From Bacillus sp. JCM 19041 (GTDB lineage: Bacteria > Bacillota > Bacilli > Bacillales > Bacillaceae_D): a stretch of 46,573 nt of DNA. Where the stretch lies: NCBI GenBank assembly GCA_001310375.1, contig BAXC01000025.1:1-46573 (forward strand). The letters run 5' to 3'. Position 1 is the first letter of the stretch. Each line of letters starts with the position of its first letter. Position numbers and translations under genes: made by a program. This document shows positions 39,079-46,573 of this stretch, piece after piece. The notes below the pieces were generated by a model. That model was not told where the DNA came from. It made no database searches and was given only the letters and a program-made list of their open reading frames with translations.

Positions 39079-40062
39079 ATGGAATCAACTAATGTAACCC
39101 GTTTATTTGATTATCTAGACCAAGCGTCAGAGATCTTACAGCAAGAGTTAGAATTAACTTATTTGGATGCGTTGGCAGAAGCTGGCGATAACCTATTTGA
39201 AGAAAGCATTTTGCAAGAAGTAACTCCGCAGACTGAAGACAAGTTAATCAATGCATTAAATGAAGTGAAACAATTAGAATGGACAAAAGAAGATGTTCGT
39301 AAAGCTTTTCAGCTGGCTGGAATAAAAGGGATGCGAGGTGCTGTCCAATCCAATCATTCAATGACACCCGATGCTGTTAGCCTCTATATAAGCTACCTTG
39401 TTAACAAATTGGTGGACAAGACGAATGAACCAGTTCTACTTGATTTAGCAGTTGGTTCGGGGAATCTCTTGTTTACCATTAACAATCACGGGAATAAAGC
39501 GTTTGAAGCGTATGGGTTTGAAGTTGATGAGACGTTATTGAAAAATGCATTCACGAGCGCAAATTTGCAAAAACATGAGATCAGCTTATACCATCAAGAT
39601 AGCTTGCAAGTTGTTCCTCCAAAAGCAGATATTGTTGTTAGTGACTTGCCTATTGGTTATTATCCAAAAGATGATGTTGCAGAGAGTTTTGAATTACGCG
39701 CTTTAGAAGGACATGCGTATATACACCATCTAATGATTGAACAAGCGATTCGCTCATTACATCCAGGCGGATTTGCGGTGCTCTTAATTCCAAACTTTTT
39801 ATTTGAAAGCGATCAGGCAGAGGCGCTGAATAAATATTTAAAACAAGAATCAGTTATTTTAGGCTTACTTCAGCTTCCGTCATCGATGTTTTCAAATAAA
39901 CAGCAGCAGAAAAGCATCTTATTGCTTCAAAAAAAGGCGGAAAACATTCAAATTCCCCGTCAGGCTTTACTTGCAGAACTACCTGCGTTTTCGAATGCTG
40001 AGGCAATGCAAGATATGATGGGGCGTATTAACAATTGGTTTAAAGAACAACTTGGACGCTAG
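39079..40062 (+). CDS. ytxK: YtxK, N6-adenine-methylase-like SAM methyltransferase
   Basis: 327-residue class I methyltransferase, intact, related to the HsdM/N6_Mtase fold. Motif I is LLDLAVGSGNLLFTI and the catalytic-type motif IV is SDLPIGYYP, replacing NPPY. The N-terminal helical part (1-95) is typical of YtxK. It is between tpx and ackA as in B. subtilis. Target unknown; the altered motif IV makes ordinary DNA adenine methylation uncertain. Confidence 0.9.
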   Translation: MESTNVTRLFDYLDQASEILQQELELTYLDALAEAGDNLFEESILQEVTPQTEDKLINALNEVKQLEWTKEDVRKAFQLAGIKGMRGAVQSNHSMTPDAVSLYISYLVNKLVDKTNEPVLLDLAVGSGNLLFTINNHGNKAFEAYGFEVDETLLKNAFTSANLQKHEISLYHQDSLQVVPPKADIVVSDLPIGYYPKDDVAESFELRALEGHAYIHHLMIEQAIRSLHPGGFAVLLIPNFLFESDQAEALNKYLKQESVILGLLQLPSSMFSNKQQQKSILLLQKKAENIQIPRQALLAELPAFSNAEAMQDMMGRINNWFKEQLGR

Positions 40063-40082
40063 GATTTCCTAGCGTTTTTTTT
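40057..40082 (+). terminator. Terminator after ytxK
   Basis: CGCTAGGA-TT-TCCTAGCG followed by eight Ts; the stem contains the ytxK stop. Confidence 0.9.
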
Positions 40083-40128
40083 GTGTGTATTTAATGTCTT
40101 AATTAACGCTATTTTTCCACTACTTTAA

Positions 40129-40144
40129 TGTATGCGCTTTACCA
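40129..40144 (+). promoter_or_regulatory. Possible degenerate cre upstream of ackA
   Basis: TGTATGCGCTTTACCA resembles a cre site with two deviations, about 90 bp before ackA. ackA of B. subtilis is activated by CcpA from an upstream cre. Confidence 0.3.
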
Positions 40145-40233
40145 TATATGCCCGCTTGAAATAAGCCTCTGTCAATGCTTAAATGGAATAGGAGTATAGT
40201 GTTTTAGACAGAAAAAGGAGTTGCGAGAGAACC

Positions 40234-41418
40234 ATGGCAAAAATTATAGCAATTAACGCGGGAAGCTCATCCCTGAAATTCCAGCTTTTATCGATGCCTG
40301 AAGAGGATATCATTACAAAAGGGTTGGTTGAGCGTATTGGTTTGGAAGACGGCGTATTTTCAATTGAAGCGAATGGTGAAGAACATTCCATTACAACAGA
40401 TATTCCAGACCATTCTGCTGCAGTTGAAATCTTGCTTGATAAACTAACAAGCTTAAACATTATTTCGTCTTTGGATGAAATTGAAGGAATTGGCCATCGT
40501 GTTGTTCATGGCGGAGAGAAGTTTAATGATTCCGTATTAATTACAGATGATGTACTTGCAGGCATTGAAGAAGTTTCGGAGCTTGCGCCACTTCATAATC
40601 CAGCGAATATTACGGGAATAAAAGCATTTAAAAAAGTGCTTCCGACTGTTCCAGCGGTTGCAGTATTTGACACAGCTTTTCATCAAACAATGCCGGAAAG
40701 TGCGTATCTATACAGTTTACCTTATGAATATTATGAGAAATATGGTGTTCGTAAATATGGTTTTCATGGCACTTCCCACAAATACGTTTCTCAACGTGCG
40801 GCGGAATTGTTGGAAAAGCCTATTGAAGATCTTCGCATATTATCCTGTCACCTTGGAAACGGAGCGAGCATTGCAGCGATTAAAGGCGGAGAGTCAATCG
40901 ATACATCGATGGGGTTCACGCCACTTGCTGGTGTAACGATGGGGACGCGTTCTGGTAATATTGACCCCGCATTGATTCCTTATATTATGGGGAAAACGGG
41001 TCAAACAGTTGAAGAAGTCGTGTCAACGTTAAACAAGCGTAGCGGCTTACTTGGAATTACTGGATTTTCAAGTGATTTACGTGATATTGAATTACAGGCG
41101 GATGAAGGTAATGAGCGAGCTCAGGTAGCGCTTGATGTATTTACCTCACGAATCCACAAGTACGTGGGTTCTTATGCAGCAAGAATGGGCGGAATAGATG
41201 CGATTGTCTTTACGGCAGGCATTGGCGAAAATAGCTCAGTTATTCGTGAACGTGTCTTAAAAGGGCTTGAATTTATGGGTATAGAAGCAGACCTATCAAA
41301 AAACAATGTTCGTGGAAAAGAAGCGTTTCTTAACACAGACACTTCTAAAGTAAAAATCATTGTTATTCCAACAAACGAAGAAGTAATGATTGCACGCGAC
41401 ACGGTTCGTTTAACTTAA
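40234..41418 (+). CDS. ackA: Acetate kinase
   Basis: 394 residues, intact; converts acetyl phosphate and ADP to acetate and ATP in overflow metabolism. [71 protein letters not shown] (seen as [17 protein letters not shown]) and [14 protein letters not shown] are all present. AAAAAGGAG precedes ATG 40234. It complements acsA, which runs the reverse route on scarce acetate. Confidence 0.97.
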   Translation: MAKIIAINAGSSSLKFQLLSMPEEDIITKGLVERIGLEDGVFSIEANGEEHSITTDIPDHSAAVEILLDKLTSLNIISSLDEIEGIGHRVVHGGEKFNDSVLITDDVLAGIEEVSELAPLHNPANITGIKAFKKVLPTVPAVAVFDTAFHQTMPESAYLYSLPYEYYEKYGVRKYGFHGTSHKYVSQRAAELLEKPIEDLRILSCHLGNGASIAAIKGGESIDTSMGFTPLAGVTMGTRSGNIDPALIPYIMGKTGQTVEEVVSTLNKRSGLLGITGFSSDLRDIELQADEGNERAQVALDVFTSRIHKYVGSYAARMGGIDAIVFTAGIGENSSVIRERVLKGLEFMGIEADLSKNNVRGKEAFLNTDTSKVKIIVIPTNEEVMIARDTVRLT

Positions 41419-41428
41419 TGAAGAAGGT

Positions 41429-41453
41429 GCTAGGTTATTGCCTAGCTTTTTTT
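41429..41453 (+). terminator. Terminator after ackA
   Basis: GCTAGG-TTATTG-CCTAGC followed by seven Ts. Confidence 0.85.
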
Positions 41454-41544
41454 ATTTGCATAATAACGGGGATATAGGACTTTTTAGTGCTTTGCCTTTT
41501 TATGGATCGTCAGCTAAGATAATGAGGTGGAGGTGAGCAGCCTT

Positions 41545-42466
41545 ATGACAGTAAGTGGATTTTATATGATACGGGAACGTGAAGTGAAGCAAGCAGCAAA
41601 TGGATCTCTCTATGCAAACTTTGTACTTCAACAGCAGCATACGCTTCTTTCAGCTAGGTTATGGGATATAACGGACGAACAACAAGAGAAGTTTGTTCCA
41701 AAAGCCGTAGTAAAAGTAGAAGGGAATGTGGAGGTATTAGATCAAAGAAACAGTTGACAATCCAAAAAATACGTTTAGCTGTGGATGAAGACAAAGTGAA
41801 CCGAACCGAATTGATTTCTAAGAAAGGGTTGTCACGTGAAGAACTATGGCATGAATTAAGAATGATGATGGATGAAGTGGAATCTCCGGTTTTGCAATCA
41901 ATCATCAAACAGATTTATGGAGACCGATCAATTCGTGACCGACTGAGACAATTCCAGCAGCAAAAAGATTACACCATGCTTATTACGCAGGGTTACTTGA
42001 ACAGATTGTAGAATTGATGTACGCTGCCCTGCAGTTGCTACCTCTTTATCAACATGTACAAAAAGATATTGCACTCACCCTTTGTTTATTAGGTGATGTT
42101 GGAAAAGTACATGCATTAAGAGATCCTTTGGCACCTGAATATACAGATGCGGGTGAGTTAATGGGACAGCTTGTTCTTAGTATTGAAATCATTAACAGAG
42201 CTGCTTCTGAACAGGCAATTGAACCAAGTGATCCAGAGATAATGGCAGTAAAGCATGGAATATTAGCACAGTATGATCAGTCAGAAGGGGGCGCAGTTCA
42301 ACCAAAAACGGCTGAGGCTTTGTTCTATTATTATGTGAAACGAATGAATACCGATTTACGTGTGCTTGAACATGCTCAGACGGAAGGTACATCTTTCTCG
42401 TACATTGATTTATTTAAGCGAAAAATGTTCGTTCAGACAGATCAAACAAAGGAGAACGAATCATGA
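41545..42466 (+). CDS. YhaM-like OB/HD protein with lost metal ligands, two frameshifts
   Basis: Full-length relative of the 3'-5' exoribonuclease YhaM, about 307 residues after repair: N-terminal OB fold (SLYANFVLQQQHTLLSARLWDI) and a C-terminal HD-type helical domain (LHHAYYAGLLEQIVELMYAA, LCLLGDVGKVHALRDPLAP). Frame breaks near 41750 and 41966 are each cured by one base. Where YhaM has HDxGK, GH and SHHG motifs, this protein reads LLGDVGK, LMGQ and LAQYD, so the metal site looks dismantled. It is probably an RNA-binding or regulatory pseudo-enzyme. ATG 41545 follows GGAGGTG; its stop overlaps the next start (ATGA). Confidence 0.75.
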
Positions 42467-43214
42467 ATTACATTAATAGAATGGAACAGCAAATAGCGCT
42501 GTATGAAAGTGAACTGGAGCAGAATGCCAAGCGATCCAATTACCAAATCAAGAGTCAGAAGGCAGTGGAATGGCTCTCGCAAGCTGAGCCTCTCCTTATT
42601 CAATTGCATCAATTATTGCATCAAGAATACGGACAGCTGGCATTAGTACATAAGCCAATCATCGCTTTTGACGCGAGTGGGAAAGAAGTGATGGATTATG
42701 AGAATGCATTGGACAAGGATATGGCACGAATGAGGCTTCAAGCATTTGGTCAAGGTTTTTTTGTTGCAAAAAATAATAGAAGAATGGTCGCGGACATCCC
42801 TCTTCAACTGTTCCTTTCTAGTAGGGTCATTTCACGAATGGCCCATTCATATGGGTTTACACTTGATTCACCTTTCGAATCGATGTATGCAATGCGATTG
42901 CTTAATTATTCGTTGTTGCCTAATCAAGTAAAGCGAGCGGAATGGGAGCTTCTTTTTATGGAAGTAATTGAACATGAGCAAGGCCAACCGTTTTATCGGG
43001 TAAAAGATGAAGTAATAAACGAAGAGGTTGTGCATGCTCTTGCTTTTCAATCATTAAAATGGGGGCTAGTGCATTGCATAAACCATACAAAAGTTCCGGG
43101 GAAGCGGCTTGCAGCAGGAATTGTAACAAGTACGTCATCTTATCGACATGTACAGACCGTTATACGTGATGCACAAAGATCTATCAAAAGCGTTGGTTAT
43201 GGCGTCGAACATAG
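42463..43214 (+). CDS. EcsC-family protein, one frameshift
   Basis: About 250 residues. FGQGFFVAKNNRRMVADIPLQLF (seen as NNRRMVADIPLQLFLSSRV), RMAHSYGFTLDSP and the C-terminal TSSYRHVQTVIRDAQR resemble the EcsC family. As given, the frame runs to 43272 with an unlike tail; one added base near 43179 gives FYQKRWLWRRT and a TAG at 43212, the family-type ending, so that end is adopted. It overlaps the YhaM-like gene by four bases (ATGA). Function unknown; EcsC itself accompanies the Ecs ABC transporter, which is not encoded here. Confidence 0.6.
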
Positions 43215-43229
43215 TTATTTGTTCGGTTG

Positions 43230-43280
43230 GAGGATTCCTTTTAAAGAGACATTATTTTATAAATTGTTCTAGGAATCCTC
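43230..43280. repeat. 10-bp inverted repeat after the EcsC-family gene
   Basis: GAGGATTCCT (43230-43239) and AGGAATCCTC (43271-43280) are perfect complements with a 31-nt spacer, just after the repaired stop. No strong T run follows. Confidence 0.45.
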
Positions 43281-43349
43281 TTGCCAAACAAGCAGAAGGC
43301 TGTTAAAGTTATGTATATTAATTAATAAAAAAAAAGTTTTTATGCGAAA

Positions 43350-43375
43350 CGGGAGTTGATTCCCGGTTATTTTTT
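43350..43375 (+). terminator. Hairpin with T run before argG
   Basis: CGGGA and TCCCG form a short GC-rich stem, then GTTATTTTTT. It is either the terminator of the upstream pair or an argG leader element. Confidence 0.5.
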
Positions 43376-43404
43376 AGTTATTTATGTATAAAAATAATAA
43401 AATA

Positions 43405-43418
43405 AGAATTATTATTCA
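43405..43418 (+). promoter_or_regulatory. ArgR (AhrC) box upstream of argG
   Basis: AGAAT-TATT-ATTCA fits the arginine-box palindrome TGAAT-WWWW-ATTCA with one mismatch and lies just before the argG ribosome binding site, within a very AT-rich stretch that contains a second weaker half-site. Confidence 0.5.
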
Positions 43419-43435
43419 TGTTGGAGGGGATTCAT

Positions 43436-44645
43436 ATGGAGAAGGAAAAAGTAGTTTTGGCATACTCTGGGGGACTTGATACATCAGTCGCGGTGAAATG
43501 GTTAACAGACAAAGGTTATGACGTTATTGCAGTTGGTCTTGATGTAGGCGAAGGTAAGGACCTGGAATTCGTTAAACAAAAAGCACTTAATGTTGGTGCT
43601 GTTCAATCATATACAATCGATGCAAAAAAAGAATATGCGGAAAACTTTGTCCTTCCCGCATTGCAAGCACATGCACTTTATGAACAAAAGTACCCGCTTG
43701 TTTCAGCATTATCTCGTCCACTTATTTCGAAAAAATTAGTAGAGATCGCTGAGCAAACTGGAGCATCAGCTGTTGCGCATGGTTGCACCGGAAAAGGGAA
43801 TGATCAAGTACGCTTTGAGGTGTCCATTCAGGCGTTAAATCCAGATCTAAAAGTTCTTGCGCCAGTGCGTGATTGGGCGTGGTCAAGAGATGAAGAAATT
43901 GAGTATGCAAAGGCGCATAACATTCCAATTCCAATTGATTTAGACAATCCGTACTCTGTCGATCAAAATCTTTGGGGACGCAGCAATGAGTGTGGCATTC
44001 TTGAAGACCCGTGGGCGACGCCTCCAGAAGGAGCGTATGAATTAACTGCGCCACTTGAAGAAACACCGGATACAGCAGATGTGCTTGAAATTTCTTTTGA
44101 AAAAGGAGTGCCAGTCGCACTTAATGGGAAGCTTATCCACTTTACCAGCTTATTCTCGAGTTAAATGACATTGCCGGAAAACATGGAGTTGGAAGAATTG
44201 ACCATGTTGAGAATCGCCTTGTTGGAATAAAATCTCGTGAGGTTTACGAGTGTCCAGGTGCAATGACGCTTATTAAAGCACATAAGGAATTAGAAGATTT
44301 AACACTTCCGAAAGAACTTGCACACTTTAAACCAGTTATTGAAAAGAAATTAACAGAAGTCATTTATGAAGGTCTTTGGTTTTCTAGTCTCCAACCAGCA
44401 TTACTAGCGTTCTTGAAAGAATCGCAACAGCATGTTACTGGTGTAGTACGGGTAAAGTTATTTAAAGGGCATGCCGTTGTTGAAGGTAGAAAGTCTCCTT
44501 TTTCCTTGTACAATGAAAATTAGCGACATATACACCAGACGATGAATTTGATCATAATGCAGCAGTAGGTTTTATTTCTCTTTGGGGTTTACCAACAAAA
44601 GTTCACAGCATGGTGACAAAGGAGAAAAAGGAGGTCACATTGTGA
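43436..44645 (+). CDS. argG: Argininosuccinate synthase, two frameshifts
   Basis: Joins citrulline and aspartate in arginine synthesis, about 403 residues. PP-loop [63 protein letters not shown] (part of the ligand site). Frame breaks near 44129 and 44518 (A runs) are each cured by one [19 protein letters not shown] and [17 protein letters not shown] 43436 follows GGAGGGG. The stop TGA (44643) overlaps the argH GTG. Confidence 0.95.
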
Positions 44646-46025
44646 GCAAGCTCTGGGGCGGAAGATTTACTAAATCTGCAGAAGAATGGTAGATGAGTTT
44701 GGAGCTCCATCGGTTTTGATAAGCAACTCGTGTTTGAAGACATTGAGGGCAGTGTTGCTCACGTAACTATGCTTGCAGCTTGTGAAATTGTGACAAAAGA
44801 CGAGGCGGACCAAATCAAAGCAGGTTTAAACATACTTCGGGAAAAAGCAGAAGAAGGCACCCTTGCCTTCTCTGTTGCCGAGGAAGATATTCATTTAAAC
44901 TTAGAAAAACAGCTGATTGATGAAATTGGTCCTGTAGGTGGTAAACTTCATACCGGGAGAAGCCGTAATGACCAAGTCGCAACGGACATGCACTTGTATT
45001 TAACAAAAGAGACAAAAGCCATTATGGAAGCCGTTCGAGCGCTGCAAGAAGCACTCACAAAACAGGCAGAGATCCATATTGAAACCCTTATTCCTGGATA
45101 TACACATCTTCAACGGGCTCAACCTGTTTCATTTGCTCATCATCTGCTTGCTTATTTTTGGATGCTTGAACGTGACTATGGTCGTTTTGAAGATAGTTTA
45201 AAACGAGTCAATATTTCACCACTTGGTGCTGGTGCTCTAGCAGGGACAACATTTCCAATTGATCGGAACATGTCTGCCGAATTACTTGGCTTTGATGGTA
45301 TTTATGAAAACAGTTTAGACGCAGTCAGCGATCGAGATTTCATAGTTGAATTCCTCAGCGCGTCTTCAACCTTGATGATGCATTTATCAAGGTTATGCGA
45401 AGAGCTTATTTTATGGTCTTCGCAAGAGTTTCAATTTATCGAGATGGATGATGCATTTGCAACCGGTTCGAGCATTATGCCACAAAAGAAAAATCCAGAT
45501 ATGGCCGAGCTGATACGTGGGAAAACAGGACGTGTCTATGGGAATCTATTTGGCTTATTAACTACGCTTAAAGGCTTGCCACTTGCATATAACAAAGATA
45601 TGCAAGAAGACAAGGAAGGAATGTTTGATACAGTCCAGACTGTTAAAGGTTCCTTACGGATTTTTGCTGGCATGATTGATACAATGACTGTTAAACAGGA
45701 AACAATGGAGAAGGCCGTTTCACAAGATTTCTCAAATGCCACTGAATTAGCAGATTACTTGGCGACAAAAGGAATGCCTTTCCGTGAAGCACATGAAGTG
45801 GTTGGCAAACTTGTTTTAACTGCGATTCAGCAAAATATGTTCTTGCTTGATCTAAAAATGGAAGATTATAAGCAAGCAAGTAATTTATTTGAAACAGACA
45901 TTTATGAAGTTTTGCAACCAAAAACAGTGGTTGCACGCAGAAATAGTGCTGGCGGAACTGGCTTCACACAAGTGAAAAAAGCACTAGAAAAAGCATACGT
46001 GATTTTAGGTGCTGTACCAAAATAG
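44642..46025 (+). CDS. argH: Argininosuccinate lyase, two frameshifts
   Basis: Fumarase/aspartase-superfamily lyase, about 461 residues; last step of arginine synthesis. It begins at GTG 44642 ([15 protein letters not shown]) overlapping argG, with AAGGAGGTC upstream. Single bases missing near 44691 and 44706 cut the frame; then [43 protein letters not shown] and the signature [15 protein letters not shown] follow intact. Confidence 0.95.
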
Positions 46026-46055
46026 AAATAAACCCTCTAAAAGAGGGTTTATTTC
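46025..46055 (+). terminator. Terminator after argH
   Basis: GAAATAAACCCTCT pairs with AGAGGGTTTATTTC around AAA; T-rich tail. Confidence 0.85.
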
Positions 46056-46093
46056 TATTTATTGAGACAGACTAACGTCAAGGAGGCGATCGA

Positions 46094-46229
46094 ATGAAAA
46101 AAGAGCTGGAAGTTAAGGATACACAATGAAGAAGGAGAGCATATCGCTCATGACCAACTGCTTGCATCGTATGCTCAAGGAACGGCAGACGAACAAGTAA
46201 AAGCAACAAAAGAAGATAAAGAAAGCTAA
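46094..46229 (+). CDS. Small acidic protein, frameshifted
   Basis: ATG 46094 sits eight bases after AGGAGG. As given the frame stops after 11 codons; a single-base change near 46127 gives a 44-residue hydrophilic peptide (KKELEVKDT, then EEGEHIAHDQLLASYAQGT and DEQVKATKEDKES). Not recognised. The good ribosome binding site and terminator downstream suggest it is real. Confidence 0.45.
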
Positions 46230-46269
46230 TTGTGCTTCATTGTAGAGTTTACCTATCCCATAATCTCAA

Positions 46270-46294
46270 AGGCAGCATTTGCTGTCTTTTGTTT
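46270..46294 (+). terminator. Terminator after the small ORF
   Basis: AAAGGCAGC-ATTT-GCTGTCTTT with one G-U pair, then TGTTTTG. Confidence 0.6.
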
Positions 46295-46387
46295 TGCGTT
46301 TGACTAAACCAATGTTGTATCGTTGAATAAAGAGAGAGAAACGTTTCTCTAGATGCGACTTGAAAACGTTGAAGAGGTGGACAGAAC

Positions 46388-46573
46388 ATGAGGCATGCAT
46401 TAATTACTGCGGGTACGAAGGGCCTTGGTTTAAAGGTAACAGAGGCATTGATTGAGAGCGGATACAGTGTTACCGTTACCTATTTCAGTGATGAACAACA
46501 AGCGCTTAAGCTCCAAGAAAAATGGGGGAAAGGCGTCCTGCATCTTGTCCAAGCGGATGTAACAAAAAAAGAT
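46388..46573 (+). CDS. Short-chain dehydrogenase/reductase, N-terminal part
   Basis: First 62 codons of an SDR-family oxidoreductase; the gene runs off the window. MRHALITAGTKGLGLKVTEAL carries the TGxxxGxG-type NAD(P) loop in variant form (shown as TAGTKGLG), and HLVQADVT is the adenine-ring aspartate motif. GAGGTGG precedes ATG 46388. Substrate unknown. Confidence 0.8.
   Translation, partial: MRHALITAGTKGLGLKVTEALIESGYSVTVTYFSDEQQALKLQEKWGKGVLHLVQADVTKKD

Noticed and set aside
40129-40144. Confident cre site for ackA
   Set aside because: It departs from consensus at two positions, so it is listed only as a weak candidate.
1-46573. CRISPR arrays, tRNA, rRNA, prophage or insertion sequences
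   Set aside because: No regularly spaced repeats, tRNA or rRNA sequence, integrase or transposase were found; the region is core chromosome.

Overview
The window is a chromosomal stretch from a spore-forming, low-GC Gram-positive bacterium of the Bacillaceae. Evidence is the sspA-type spore protein behind a sigma-G-like promoter, gerW/ytfJ, refZ, ezrA, the AcuABC/AcsA/CcpA cluster, T-box control and strong AGGAGG ribosome binding sites. Gene order closely follows the Bacillus subtilis ytmP-trmB ... ytpPQR-sftA-murC-ytxGH-aroA-ccpA-acuCBA-acsA-tyrS-rpsD ... ezrA-nifZ-thiI-sspA ... tpx-ytxK-ackA-argGH segment. Differences from that order (no ytxJ, no motPS, a class A PBP with a very acidic tail next to tyrS, a TyrZ-type synthetase at the tyrS position) would fit an alkaliphilic or otherwise divergent Bacillus relative, but the species cannot be fixed from the sequence.

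Layout. 1-6900: end of a pullulanase, then ytmP, ytzH, trmB, ytzB, ytoP, a DUF84 NTPase, ytoQ, a PTS_EIIC_2 membrane protein and thioredoxin-like ytpP. 6988-12431: ytpQ, ytpR, the DNA translocase sftA, murC. 12512-14703: ytxGH behind a sigma-B-like promoter, then chorismate mutase/DAHP synthase aroA. 14738-20500: carbon control and acetate use, with ccpA facing acuABC and acsA divergent from acuA (cre site on the acsA start codon). 20559-25600: class A PBP, T-box plus tyrS, rpsD with an S4-type leader. 25591-32350: fRMsr-like ytsP, refZ, hisJ, ezrA, nifZ-thiI, sspA. 32412-36800: ytcJ amidohydrolase, sppA, yteJ, ytfI, gerW. 37108-41456: MFS transporter, tpx, ytxK, ackA. 41545-43280: a YhaM-like protein with lost metal ligands overlapping an EcsC-family gene. 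43405-46055: ArgR-like box, argG, argH. The window ends with a small acidic ORF and the start of an SDR oxidoreductase.

Data quality: I count about 33 single-base frame breaks in 24 genes, including genes expected to be essential (murC, tyrS, sftA). Each is repaired by one base, usually at a homopolymer, and the protein motifs continue in the new frame. Nearly all are probably sequencing or assembly indels, so the loci are annotated as whole genes and the break positions are given.

The observations I rate highest are: (1) ccpA and acuB both have a strong Shine-Dalgarno about 40 nt upstream of their start, separated from it by a stable 28-29 nt hairpin whose folding would restore normal spacing; (2) a full-length YhaM-like protein whose HD-domain metal ligands appear substituted, translationally coupled to an EcsC-family protein; (3) a perfect 15-bp inverted repeat just in front of the aroA promoter.
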